A stretch of DNA of 64,000 nucleotides from Lacticaseibacillus porcinae (GTDB lineage Bacteria; Bacillota; Bacilli; Lactobacillales; Lactobacillaceae): assembly GCF_003946305.1 (NCBI RefSeq), contig NZ_RHNS01000004.1, positions 124,001 through 188,000 of the forward strand, given 5' to 3'. Positions 27,027-36,373 of the stretch are shown here, in pieces. The translations under genes were made by a program, and so were the position numbers. Each line of letters starts with the position of its first letter. Within the stretch, counting starts at the first letter, position 1. The notes under the pieces were generated by a model. The model was not told the origin of the DNA. It made no database searches and was given only the letters and a program-made list of their open reading frames with translations.

Positions 27027-28163
27027 ATGATCGATTTAATCAAGATCCGCCGCGACTTACATCAAATGCCTGAACTGGCGCTTCATGAAGTACAAACGCA
27101 CGACTACCTATTAAAGACGGTTAAAAGTTTTCCCCAAACGTGGTTGACGATCCGCGAGGTGCCAGAACTGCCCACCGCTTTACTGGTGAAAGTCTCAGGC
27201 ACTGCGCCTAAGCGTACCATCGGCTATCGTGCTGACATCGATGCTTTGCCAGTCACTGAAAACACTGGCTTGCCGTTTAGTTCCAAGCATGCAGGCATTG
27301 CCCATGCTTGCGGACATGATATGCATATGACCGTCGCTTTAGGAGTGCTGAGTCATTTTGCAAAACACCAACCAAAAGATGATTTGATCTTTTTCTTCCA
27401 ACCAGCAGAAGAAGCGGAATACGGTGGCAAACGTGCTTATGATCTTGGGGTTTTTGCAGATGATTGGCACGTTGATGAATTCTACGGACTCCATGATCGC
27501 CCAGACTTACCAGCTGGTGCGATCGGCACGAACCCTGGCACCTTGTTTGCGGGTACGACTGAGATCAACGTCGATATCATCGGCCGCGGCGGTCATGCCG
27601 CTTTTCCTCAAAATGCCAACGACGCAGTTGTCGCAGCGGCATATTTCATCACCCAAGTGCAAACTATCGTCTCTCGCAACATTGCACCAACTGATTCAGC
27701 GGTGATCACCTTAGGGAAGTTGCAAGCTGGTACTATTCGCAACGTGATCGCTGATCATGCGCGCATTGAAGGCACCTTACGCGGCTTCACTCAACAGGCG
27801 ATCATCTATTTGCAAGGGCGGTTGAAACAAGTCGCACAAGGGGTGGCAGAAAGTTTTGATTGTGAGGTCAACATTGAACTCAATCAAGGCGGCTACTATC
27901 CAGTTGAAAATAATCCTGAATTGACCCGCGACTTCATGGCTTACATGCAAGCACAACCTGACGTGAACTTCATCGAAACCCCTGGGGTGATGACTGGTGA
28001 AGATTTCGGCTACTTATTAAATAAAATTCCTGGCACCATGTTTTGGTTAGGCGTCAATGATTCTCATGAATTACACTCGGCTGAGTTAAATCCTGATGAA
28101 TCGGCGCTGGTTCCTGGTGTCAACGCGATTTGCGGCTTTTTGGCCCATCGTATGAGTGAGTGA
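27027..28163 (+). CDS. N-acetyldiaminopimelate deacetylase (M20 family)
   Basis: Removes the acetyl group from N-acetyl-LL-diaminopimelate. The 378-residue M20 metallopeptidase-fold enzyme has the metal-binding ACGHDMHMT and PAEEAEYGG motifs and the dimerisation-domain GRGGHAAFPQ. It starts 3 nt after dapH, and its stop precedes the dapA start by 14 nt. In other Firmicutes this gene is called dapL or ykuR, so no symbol is given. Confidence 0.93.
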   Translation: MIDLIKIRRDLHQMPELALHEVQTHDYLLKTVKSFPQTWLTIREVPELPTALLVKVSGTAPKRTIGYRADIDALPVTENTGLPFSSKHAGIAHACGHDMHMTVALGVLSHFAKHQPKDDLIFFFQPAEEAEYGGKRAYDLGVFADDWHVDEFYGLHDRPDLPAGAIGTNPGTLFAGTTEINVDIIGRGGHAAFPQNANDAVVAAAYFITQVQTIVSRNIAPTDSAVITLGKLQAGTIRNVIADHARIEGTLRGFTQQAIIYLQGRLKQVAQGVAESFDCEVNIELNQGGYYPVENNPELTRDFMAYMQAQPDVNFIETPGVMTGEDFGYLLNKIPGTMFWLGVNDSHELHSAELNPDESALVPGVNAICGFLAHRMSE

Positions 28164-28177
28164 AAGAAGGCAAAACT

Positions 28178-29062
28178 ATGTTAAAGGCACATTTGATCAC
28201 GGCGATCGTCACACCGTTTAATGAACATGACGACATCGATTACACGGTTTTGGAACACTTGACCAACCACTTGATCGCACAAGGCTCTGACGGCTTTGTG
28301 ATCGGCGGCACCACTGGTGAAGGCCCTACCTTGACCCCTGCTGAAAAAACCGAATTATTCACCCGTTTTGCTGAAATCGTCGGCGACCGTGCGGCGGTGA
28401 TCGCAAACGTCGGCTCCAACAACACCAAAGCTTCCGTTGAACTGGCAAAACAAGTTTCTTCTATTAAAAACGTCGATGGTTTGCTGGTGGTCGTGCCTTA
28501 CTACAACAAGCCTAACCAAGATGGGATGATCGCTCACTTTACTGCCGTCGCTGATGCGGCATCAAAGCCGGTAGTGATCTATAATATTCCTGGACGCACA
28601 GGCGTGAACATGCAAGTGGCAACTGTTGCTAAGCTCGCTCAACATCCTAACATTCAAGGTATCAAGCAATGCGGCGATTTAAACAGCTTCTCTGCGATTG
28701 TTGACGCCACGCCTGATGACTTCAACGTCTGGACTGGTGAAGATGCCCAATTCATTGACGTCCAAACCCTTGGTGGTGCTGGCGTGATCTCTGTGGCCAG
28801 CCACTTGTATTGCGGCGAAATGGCACAAGCTTTAAGTGCTTTACAAACAGGTGACTTGCAAACTGTCGCCAGCTTGCAACGCGACTTATTGCCGAAGATG
28901 AGTGCCTTATTTGCTTGGCCATCCCCTGCACCGACTAAGGCCGCATTGAATGCGACTGGCTTTGCCGTTGGTGCGCCACGCCTACCACTGTTACCATTAA
29001 CCACTGAACAAGAATCCCAACTCGCTGAACGCCTTGGCGTCACCCATTTACAGGAGGCATAA
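28178..29062 (+). CDS. dapA: 4-hydroxy-tetrahydrodipicolinate synthase
   Basis: Condenses pyruvate with aspartate semialdehyde. The 294-residue TIM barrel shows GGTTGEGPTL, YYNKPNQDG, YNIPGRTG and the Schiff-base lysine in IQGIKQCGD. The ATG at 28178 lies 7 nt after GAAGG; the six upstream in-frame codons overlap the previous gene and are not needed. Confidence 0.96.
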   Translation: MLKAHLITAIVTPFNEHDDIDYTVLEHLTNHLIAQGSDGFVIGGTTGEGPTLTPAEKTELFTRFAEIVGDRAAVIANVGSNNTKASVELAKQVSSIKNVDGLLVVVPYYNKPNQDGMIAHFTAVADAASKPVVIYNIPGRTGVNMQVATVAKLAQHPNIQGIKQCGDLNSFSAIVDATPDDFNVWTGEDAQFIDVQTLGGAGVISVASHLYCGEMAQALSALQTGDLQTVASLQRDLLPKMSALFAWPSPAPTKAALNATGFAVGAPRLPLLPLTTEQESQLAERLGVTHLQEA

Positions 29063-29065
29063 TTT

Positions 29066-29833
29066 ATGATCAACGTTTTAGTCGCCGGTTTCCCTGGCGC
29101 CATGGGTCAAAAAGTCGTCAATATGCTTAAAGCCCATGATGATTTCAAACTCACTGCAATTTTCAATCCGGTAGTATTAGATCTCGATCCAACTCAATAT
29201 GGTTTGGATCCTGACGTCAAAGTTTGGCATTCCTATGATGAAATTGAAGCCGGTGTTGCCGATGTTTGGGTCGACTTTACTACCCCAAAAGCAGTCGCTC
29301 AAAACATCGAAGCCGCCATCAATCATGGCATTCATCCTGTCGTCGGCACTAGCGGCATGGCCGCTGACGATCAAAAGCGGGTGATCGCTTTGGCTGCTGA
29401 AAAGCATGTCGGCGGCTTGATCGCCCCAAACTTCGGAATCTCTGCCGTGTTATTGATGCAATTCGCCGCCCAGGCTGCCAAGTACTTCCCAGATGCTGAA
29501 GTGATCGAAATGCATCACGAAGACAAACTCGATGCCCCATCAGGTACAGCCCGTGCAACTGCGGAAATGATCGCCAAAGCCCGCACCGCCCAACCGCGTC
29601 CAACGACTGACGATCCCGCCCATGGTGAAAAAATCGACGGTGTCCCAGTGCACGCTGTCCGTTTACCAGGTTATGTCGCCCATGAACAAGTTTTGTTCGG
29701 GGCTCCTGGTGAAGCGTTGACCATTCGCCAAGACTCATTTGATCGCGAATCCTTCATGTCTGGCGTCGCCGTTGCCATTAGCAAAGTCCAACAACTCGAT
29801 ACCTTAGTGGTTGGCTTAGAACATCTCCTATAA
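29066..29833 (+). CDS. dapB: 4-hydroxy-tetrahydrodipicolinate reductase
   Basis: NAD(P)H-dependent reduction giving tetrahydrodipicolinate, the substrate of DapH. The 255 residues have the dinucleotide loop VAGFPGAMGQ, the GTSGM motif and the catalytic block EMHHEDKLDAPSGTA with the His-His pair and Lys. It is the last gene of the operon, 3 nt after dapA, with a terminator just behind. Confidence 0.96.
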   Translation: MINVLVAGFPGAMGQKVVNMLKAHDDFKLTAIFNPVVLDLDPTQYGLDPDVKVWHSYDEIEAGVADVWVDFTTPKAVAQNIEAAINHGIHPVVGTSGMAADDQKRVIALAAEKHVGGLIAPNFGISAVLLMQFAAQAAKYFPDAEVIEMHHEDKLDAPSGTARATAEMIAKARTAQPRPTTDDPAHGEKIDGVPVHAVRLPGYVAHEQVLFGAPGEALTIRQDSFDRESFMSGVAVAISKVQQLDTLVVGLEHLL

Positions 29834-29837
29834 CGTC

Positions 29838-29875
29838 AAAACCCCGCTACGAATTTCACATCGTAGCGGGGTTTT
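29838..29875. terminator. bidirectional terminator after dapB
   Basis: AAAACCCCGCTACGA pairs with TCGTAGCGGGGTTTT; it serves both dapB and the convergent TetR-type gene. Confidence 0.9.
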
Positions 29876-29879
29876 ATCG

Positions 29880-30452
29880 TTAACGATCGCCGTAAAAGCG
29901 ATCTTTTTTGCCTTGTTTAATAATATGCGCAAAGGTGCCATCAAGCATCACCGACGCTTTGTGGATCATTGACGCTTGTGATTCTTGCAAGTCATTTTCC
30001 AACCATTGCGTGACTTGGGCGGCGATCGCGTGACCATAGAAATTCTTGATGGCTTCTCGCAACAGTGGTGGTGTGAAGGGATCGATAGAATCAACCACCC
30101 CGGTGACCATTTCGCCGGCGTAGTGATACAACACATCATCAAGGGCCGAGCGACTCAGCGAACGGAAAGTGTTTTGACAAAACTGGCGGTTGGTCGCGAT
30201 ATACGTCAGCATCAACTGATAAGCTTCTTGCCAATGATCGATCGAACTTTCCCGCCGCAACGCCACGATCACATCTTGTTGATATACCCAATCGAGCAGC
30301 GAGTGAATATCGTCAAAATGATAATAAAAGGTATTGCGGTTGATATGCGCGGCTTCCGCTAATTTATCGATGGTGATGTGATCAAGGCTGGTGGTTTGCA
30401 TCATGGTTTTTAATGTTTGCGCAAGGACCTGTTTGGTCGTCATCGTCGGCAT
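29880..30452 (-). CDS. TetR family transcriptional regulator
   Basis: A 190-residue regulator with the N-terminal helix-turn-helix ITIDKLAEAAHINRNTFYYH, similar to the DhaS-like branch of TetR proteins. The C-terminal half is helical and would bind an unknown ligand. The start at 30452 (MPTMTTKQ) follows AGGTGTGAAG; two further codons upstream are possible. It is a single gene between the DAP and maltose operons, so its target is unclear. Confidence 0.88.
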   Translation of the reverse strand: MPTMTTKQVLAQTLKTMMQTTSLDHITIDKLAEAAHINRNTFYYHFDDIHSLLDWVYQQDVIVALRRESSIDHWQEAYQLMLTYIATNRQFCQNTFRSLSRSALDDVLYHYAGEMVTGVVDSIDPFTPPLLREAIKNFYGHAIAAQVTQWLENDLQESQASMIHKASVMLDGTFAHIIKQGKKDRFYGDR

Positions 30453-30526
30453 CTTCACACCTGCTTTCGCGTTTTATTATACCGCGACGAAAACAAGGGA
30501 ACAATTGACGGGTGTGGCCTAATCAA

Positions 30527-30567
30527 CAGAAAAGCCGTCACTGCTTTAGCGGTAACGGCCTTTTCTG
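30527..30567 (-). terminator. terminator of the maltose operon
   Basis: CAGAAAAGCCGTCAC pairs with GTAACGGCCTTTTCTG around a 10-nt loop, downstream of pgmB. Confidence 0.7.
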
Positions 30568-30646
30568 GTTCAACAAAATTATGGGCTCTCAATATTTGAT
30601 TACTTGGAGCCGACGTTTTCAACAGCGCAACGGCATCAGGAGAGTC

Positions 30647-31324
30647 CTACTGTCGCCATGCTTCAAACGCTTTTTTAATGCGATCAAAATCGACTTCAGC
30701 GGTCGATGAAAAGACGATATCCGCTTCATGTAAAATTTCAGCATCACCAATACCCACCGCAAACATTCCGGCAGCTTTGATTCCTTTGACACCTGCTTCT
30801 GCATCTTCGAAGCCGATGGTCGACGCATAGGGACTAGAAATTAAATCGGCCGCCGCTTCGAAAATGTCCGGTGCCGGTTTACCGTGTTTAAGCGTACCTG
30901 GATCCACCACTTTGGCAAGTAAGGCTTGCAAGTGTAACTGCTGAATAATAAACGGCGCATTGAACGATGCAGAAGCAACTGCCAATGGATAGTGCTTTTG
31001 ATCTAATAAATTGAGAAAATCGGCCATCCCTGGTAGGATATCCGCCGGGGTCATGCTTTGAATCAAAGTCTGATAACGCTGGTTTTTCTCAGTGGCAATG
31101 CGTTGCTTCTCAGCTTGAGAGTACTTTCCTTCTTGATGCGCAAAGGTAATGATTGCATCAAGTGAGTCCATTCGGCTACGACCTTTAAGCAATTCATTCA
31201 CTGCTGGCGTAATTGTCACACCAAAATTAGCCTGTGCTGCCTCCTTCCATGCCAAATAGTGATATTTTGCAGTATCTGTGATCACACCATCCATATCAAA
31301 TACAAAGCCAGTAATATCTGCCAT
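30647..31324 (-). CDS. pgmB: beta-phosphoglucomutase
   Basis: Converts beta-glucose 1-phosphate, made by GH65 phosphorylases, to glucose 6-phosphate. The 225-residue HAD protein has FDMDGVITDT with both catalytic Asp residues, the cap-domain KGRSRMDSL, ASASFNAP and GFEDAEAGVKGIKAAGM. It starts 1 nt after the GH65 gene, so the pair is probably translationally coupled. Confidence 0.95.
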   Translation of the reverse strand: MADITGFVFDMDGVITDTAKYHYLAWKEAAQANFGVTITPAVNELLKGRSRMDSLDAIITFAHQEGKYSQAEKQRIATEKNQRYQTLIQSMTPADILPGMADFLNLLDQKHYPLAVASASFNAPFIIQQLHLQALLAKVVDPGTLKHGKPAPDIFEAAADLISSPYASTIGFEDAEAGVKGIKAAGMFAVGIGDAEILHEADIVFSSTAEVDFDRIKKAFEAWRQ

Positions 31325-31325
31325 A

Positions 31326-33458
31326 CTATGCTTCCTTTCCCGCTACTTGTTTAGCAACACCATCAATTATCACGTTCAACGTTGGACCGGAAGTCACTTC
31401 GACCTTAGTTGTCCCATGGCGTAAATCGATCATCAATGACCGCCCACGATATTGAATCGCAAATCGCAAGCGCTGCCATTTTTGGGGAAGCCGATTAGTT
31501 ACCGCTAGATGATCTTGCTGCGCTTGCAATCCCGCAAAACCATAGGCCATACTCATCCAGCTCCCGCCTAAGTTGGCCATGTGGAGTCCATCTTTGGTAT
31601 TACCTTGTAAATCGTTCAAATCTAACAAAGCAGAGTCCATGAAAAACTCAAACGCCTCTTCGTCATGACCGATATTTGCTGCCAGTATCGCGTAAGCACT
31701 CTTAGAAAGTGATGAATCATGCGTCGCCAGCTTTAAATAATATTGATAATCCTGTTGTTTTTGCGCCATCGACTTGGCATCCGGGAACAGCAGATCCGTC
31801 ATCAACTCGTCAGGTTGCTTATTCACCTGATAGCGATAAATCGTTAGTGGGTGAAAATGCAACAATAATGGATACTGATGTTTCTCCGTAGTTTCAAAGG
31901 GCCAAATCGGTTTATTTAAAAAGGTATCATCTTGTGGGGTCACGCCGTTGACAGGCTGTGGCAGATACATTTGTTCAGCTGCATGTTGAATGGCACTCAA
32001 AGTTTCCGTGCTAATTGTCATTGAGGTCTTATCCCTAAACAGGTGATAGTATCGCAAAAAGTTCGACATGTTGGCTTGAGCCATTTTGTTGGTGTAATAG
32101 TTGTTGTCCACGATAGCCGTATATTCATCGGGGCCAGTCACATCATGTAACATAAATTGAGAATTCTGGTTCCATGCCCCAAAATTCAACCAAAATTCAG
32201 CGGTTTCTTTGAGGATCGGTAACCCATAATTCAACATAAACTCCTGATCTTGAGTCACTTCATAATATTGCACCACTGCATAAGCGATATCAGCATCTAG
32301 ATGGTACTGCGCGGTTCCTGCCGGGAAAAAGGCGCTGGCTTCTTCTCCGTTGATTGAGCGCCAAGCAAAAAGTGCCCCTGCTTTTACGCCTAATTCTCTT
32401 GCTCGCACTCGCGCTTTTGGCAATTGATGGTAGCGAAATTCCAATAAGCGCCGAGCGATCTTAGGTTGCGTAAAAGTAAAGAACGGAAGCATATACATTT
32501 CTGTATCCCAAAAGAAATGTCCTTCATACCCAGGGCCAGAAACCCCTTTGGCGGCAATGCTGTATTGTCCGGTTCGATTTGCCGATTGTGTCAGTTGAAA
32601 TAAGTTAAAATGCAAACCTGAAGATAATTGATCATCACCTTGAATCTCAACCGCAGCATTCTTCCAAAATTGTTGCCAGTACTGCTGCGTTCTTTCTGCT
32701 AAGCCAGGGGTGATCGGTGCAAACTCAGCAGTGTCGGCTATTTGCACCGAATAAATGGCCTTTAGGCTTTCCCCAGGGTGTAGCGCTTTTGTTTGACTCA
32801 GCTGAGTCTTTGATTGAATCTGAACATATTTATGCGCTGCACCTTCAGATGCTTCCACAACTTGTAACAATGATTGCTCATCACGTTTCAAGGTGGTGAC
32901 TTTCACCGCTAACGCTCTCATCACCATTCTTGGGTCTGATTCAATATCAGTTTCACCAGCAATGATTTCAAGCGGTTGCTTACGCATTACCACGGTGCCA
33001 GAATAATCCTCACTAGTTAGTTGATATCGAATTTCAAACGCCGATAGATCTTCTTTAGTTTGACCAACAATCGTGTCCAAACGTAACTGTAAAGTTCCTG
33101 AAGAACTTGGAAAGCGGAGCTGGTACAACATCTGACAGGCACCTGTTTGCATGTCTAAGTTCGCTGTCTTTAAGGCAATCGTTTCGGCAGCTTCACCTTG
33201 GTCATTTCGGATCTCGATATCACGCAATGACGGCAATGACACAATCGTTTGATGGTACTTTGCATAACCTACTGCCGCTTCACCATAAATAATTGGTGTT
33301 TTGACATAAAAGCCATTGATGATCGTCCCTGCTTGGTGTTTCAAAGGATCCGTTGCGCGAACGCCAAAATTACCATTACCTTGAGAAAATAATGTGGCAA
33401 TGGTTTCATCATCACGAGCTTTAGTATTGGATAAATCAAGCTGATACACTTTTGGCAT
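31326..33458 (-). CDS. glycoside hydrolase family 65 phosphorylase (710 aa)
   Basis: An inverting alpha-glucoside phosphorylase. The (alpha/alpha)6 barrel carries the catalytic-acid motif GPDEY in HDVTGPDEYTAI, and the phosphate-binding region THDSSLSKSAY is present. It is shorter and clearly different from the 776-residue GH65 in the same operon, so the two likely act on different disaccharides (for example maltose versus nigerose, kojibiose or trehalose); specificity cannot be read from sequence by eye. Ribosome binding site GGAGG 7 nt before ATG. Confidence 0.9.
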   Translation of the reverse strand: MPKVYQLDLSNTKARDDETIATLFSQGNGNFGVRATDPLKHQAGTIINGFYVKTPIIYGEAAVGYAKYHQTIVSLPSLRDIEIRNDQGEAAETIALKTANLDMQTGACQMLYQLRFPSSSGTLQLRLDTIVGQTKEDLSAFEIRYQLTSEDYSGTVVMRKQPLEIIAGETDIESDPRMVMRALAVKVTTLKRDEQSLLQVVEASEGAAHKYVQIQSKTQLSQTKALHPGESLKAIYSVQIADTAEFAPITPGLAERTQQYWQQFWKNAAVEIQGDDQLSSGLHFNLFQLTQSANRTGQYSIAAKGVSGPGYEGHFFWDTEMYMLPFFTFTQPKIARRLLEFRYHQLPKARVRARELGVKAGALFAWRSINGEEASAFFPAGTAQYHLDADIAYAVVQYYEVTQDQEFMLNYGLPILKETAEFWLNFGAWNQNSQFMLHDVTGPDEYTAIVDNNYYTNKMAQANMSNFLRYYHLFRDKTSMTISTETLSAIQHAAEQMYLPQPVNGVTPQDDTFLNKPIWPFETTEKHQYPLLLHFHPLTIYRYQVNKQPDELMTDLLFPDAKSMAQKQQDYQYYLKLATHDSSLSKSAYAILAANIGHDEEAFEFFMDSALLDLNDLQGNTKDGLHMANLGGSWMSMAYGFAGLQAQQDHLAVTNRLPQKWQRLRFAIQYRGRSLMIDLRHGTTKVEVTSGPTLNVIIDGVAKQVAGKEA

Positions 33459-33473
33459 CTCATCACCTCCTAA

Positions 33474-34502
33474 TTAATGATCCATTGGTAGTCCGCCAGT
33501 GCTTTCACGCTGAATAAAATCATAGTCACTGTAAACATGACCAATATTTGGCGCCAAACGTTTCTGTAATAGTTTGTCCACCAGTCCGGCTGCGGTATAA
33601 CCAATTTTATCCATGTGCTGTTCAATGGTACTGATCGGGGGCTGAGAATACTCGGTGGCCCCAATATTATCAAAACCGACCAGTTCGCAGTCGCGTGGAA
33701 TTTGCTTGCCCGCGGCCCGTAAAGCCACCATTGCACCAATCGCCATGGCATCACTTGCACACACCACCGCATCAATTTCTGGGTGTTGCTTTAAAGCTTC
33801 TTGAAGCTTTTTTGTCGCCAAATCAATTTCAAAGTCAGCATATAACACCCCGTCATCAGGTAAAACTAGGCCGGCTTCAGCAACTGCTTGTCGAAACCCT
33901 TCTTCACGTAGCGCGCTGACTTGGGCGGCATGCGTCCCATTGATCATGACTGGATGCTTTCGTCCATGCTTAAGGATGGTTTGCGTCGCCTCTCGCTCAG
34001 CAGCCACGTTATCAATTGAAATGGACACGACATTTGCGCCAGGGATCTCTAAATCAATCATGACAACAGGAGTCTCTCCTGCCGCGATTTGTCCGAGATA
34101 AGGGTCGTCAATATGCATGCCTTGCACGACTGCACCATCAACATTTCGCTCTAAGCAAAACTGACCAAAAGTTTTTTCATGCTGTAATTTCGTTGACGTC
34201 GGGTATAAAACAAATTGCATCCCATGTTCATTGCAATATTGATATACACCTAATATCGTTTGCATTGAAACGCCATCAAAACGATCGGCGACAATGTCAT
34301 TCAAAATGACTGCCACAGTTTTAAGCGATTTTGAAGATAAAGTTCGAGCGGCGACGTTTGGGGTATAACCTAATTTATCCGCTGCAGCGAGCACCTTTTT
34401 TTTGGTGGCTTCACTAATATCTTGATAGTGATTAAAGACCCGTGATACAGTGCTCACTGTCACCCCTGCAGCTTTTGCAACATCATAAATTTTTACTGCC
34501 AT
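33474..34502 (-). CDS. LacI family regulator of the maltose operon
   Basis: A 342-residue repressor with the N-terminal HTH (IYDVAKAAGVTVSTVSRVFN), hinge (AARTLSSKS) and periplasmic-binding-protein-like sugar domain. It is embedded between the permeases and the second GH65 gene, so it likely controls this operon through the CAAAAACGTTTTTG and CCGAAAACGTTTTCGG palindromes. The ATG follows GAGGGAAACTG. Confidence 0.93.
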   Translation of the reverse strand: MAVKIYDVAKAAGVTVSTVSRVFNHYQDISEATKKKVLAAADKLGYTPNVAARTLSSKSLKTVAVILNDIVADRFDGVSMQTILGVYQYCNEHGMQFVLYPTSTKLQHEKTFGQFCLERNVDGAVVQGMHIDDPYLGQIAAGETPVVMIDLEIPGANVVSISIDNVAAEREATQTILKHGRKHPVMINGTHAAQVSALREEGFRQAVAEAGLVLPDDGVLYADFEIDLATKKLQEALKQHPEIDAVVCASDAMAIGAMVALRAAGKQIPRDCELVGFDNIGATEYSQPPISTIEQHMDKIGYTAAGLVDKLLQKRLAPNIGHVYSDYDFIQRESTGGLPMDH

Positions 34503-34563
34503 CAGTTTCCCTCAATTAATAAGAAAGCCGGGATGATTTTCTATCCCGACTTTCCGATCTGCA

Positions 34564-35397
34564 TCATTTTTCATTATCCATCCGAATCCCTTGTAGGAAG
34601 AATTTATTAAAGATAATGTATAACAGCACAATGGGCAGAATCGAAATAATACTTGCAGCCATTGTATGATCCCATCGTACACCTGCTTGTTGATTAGTAA
34701 AAGACTGTAACCCTAAAGTTAAAGTGTATTTTGTCGGTGTCGTAATATACAACATTGGTTGCATAAAATTGTTCCAAAATCCCATAAAGGTAAAGATGGC
34801 CTGCGTTGCAATGGATGGTCGCGCCAAAGGAAATACAATTCTAAAGAAGGTTTGAACGCGACTAAGGCCATCGATACTTGCCGCTTCTTCAACATCCTTA
34901 GGGAAGGATAGGAAGAACTGACGCATCATGAAGATATTGCCAATATTAATGGCAGCCGGCAAGATCAATGATTGATAGGTATCCAACATCCCCAGATTCA
35001 TCAAGATCAAGTAGTTCGGAATCAGAAGCACTTGAGCTGGAATCATCATTAAGGTCAAAAACATATAGTAGATCCGCTGACGTCCAGGAAATTGTAATCT
35101 TGCTAACGCATAACCGGCCATCGTGTTCAAGAAAATGTTGATCACCGTACCTAACACTGAAACAATCACTGAGTTGAGGAACCAACGTGGAAATAATGCA
35201 GAGGTTCCAAACATGTAACGATAGTTATCAAGGGTGAAGGCTTTAGGAATCAAGCTCATATTGCCGCTCACAATGACGCGCAATGGTTCAAACGACGCTG
35301 ATAAAGCCCAAAGGAATGGATAAAGTGTAATCAGCGCGTATAAGATCATCACGACATACAATATGACACGACCGATTTTATTTTTTTTCACAACCAT
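34564..35397 (-). CDS. sugar ABC transporter permease (MalG type)
   Basis: A 277-residue membrane protein with six predicted helices and the EAA loop facing the ATPase (EEAASIDGLSRVQTFFRIVF). It forms the channel with the 312-residue permease. It starts 6 nt after that gene. The substrate is probably maltose or maltooligosaccharides, judged from neighbours. Confidence 0.93.
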   Translation of the reverse strand: MVVKKNKIGRVILYVVMILYALITLYPFLWALSASFEPLRVIVSGNMSLIPKAFTLDNYRYMFGTSALFPRWFLNSVIVSVLGTVINIFLNTMAGYALARLQFPGRQRIYYMFLTLMMIPAQVLLIPNYLILMNLGMLDTYQSLILPAAINIGNIFMMRQFFLSFPKDVEEAASIDGLSRVQTFFRIVFPLARPSIATQAIFTFMGFWNNFMQPMLYITTPTKYTLTLGLQSFTNQQAGVRWDHTMAASIISILPIVLLYIIFNKFFLQGIRMDNEK

Positions 35398-35403
35398 CCC
35401 TCC

Positions 35404-36342
35404 TTACATATCTTTCAAACCGTTGCCACCGTTCAGCTTTTCAGCTAAACGGGCGACAATATAAATGACGATAGCCAAGAAAATTGCTAGTGCACAAGCA
35501 TAGCCCATAGTATTCATTTGGCCAAAAGCATATTGATAAACCATTAAGGCAACTGTCAAAGTCGAGTTGTCTGGTCCGCCTGACCCATTGGAGAAAATAT
35601 AGGCTTGATCAAACATTTGAAACGTGCCGATGATCCCCATTAATAGCACGTAAGTCGTGATTGGTCGTAGATAAGGCACTGTGATATTCAATAGTTTCTG
35701 CCATGAACTTGCACCATCCATATCCGCAGCTTCATACAGTGAATCAGGTAAGTCAACTAACGATGCTAAGTAAACCGTCATAAAGTTTGGCACCGTTGAC
35801 CAGATATTCATCACCATGATGACTTTCAATGCATATTCCGGTTGTTGCAAAAAGTTGATGGGATCATGGTAAAGTCCCAACCCTGTAAAGAAGCCATTGA
35901 CAGGGCCGTTGATATTGAAGATAAACATAAAGATCAACGTCAATGCAGCACTGGAAGTTAATGTTGGCAAGAAGTAAATCAATCGAAATAGCTTTTTAAA
36001 TTTAATCGATTTATTACTCAAGGCATAAGCGATAAGCAACGCGAAAAAGGTTTGCGTTGGCACCACTACCAATGAAAACAATGCAGTATTTTTTAATGCA
36101 GTCAGCGCGATTCCATCTGTGAAAATATTGGTATAGTTCTTCAATCCACGGAATGTATAAGTCTGACTATACATGTTCACCTTATTGAAAGACATGTACA
36201 ACGCAAATGCGATTGCCGCGAGGAAGAACACTAACACAATAATGATCGCCGGTAGCAAGAAAGCATATCCTTGAACAGCTTCTGCTTGACCACGAGTCAA
36301 ATGAAATCGGCGTTTCTTTGATGGATTCGTCTGAGCTTCCAT
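35404..36342 (-). CDS. sugar ABC transporter permease (MalF type)
   Basis: A 312-residue permease with six helices and the EAA motif YEAADMDGASSWQKLLNITV. The basic N-terminus (SKKRRFHLTRGQ) is cytoplasmic. It lies between the binding protein and the second permease. No ATPase gene is present in the operon. Confidence 0.93.
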   Translation of the reverse strand: MEAQTNPSKKRRFHLTRGQAEAVQGYAFLLPAIIIVLVFFLAAIAFALYMSFNKVNMYSQTYTFRGLKNYTNIFTDGIALTALKNTALFSLVVVPTQTFFALLIAYALSNKSIKFKKLFRLIYFLPTLTSSAALTLIFMFIFNINGPVNGFFTGLGLYHDPINFLQQPEYALKVIMVMNIWSTVPNFMTVYLASLVDLPDSLYEAADMDGASSWQKLLNITVPYLRPITTYVLLMGIIGTFQMFDQAYIFSNGSGGPDNSTLTVALMVYQYAFGQMNTMGYACALAIFLAIVIYIVARLAEKLNGGNGLKDM

Positions 36343-36373
36343 ATCTACGACACCTCCGATACGTACTGATTAA

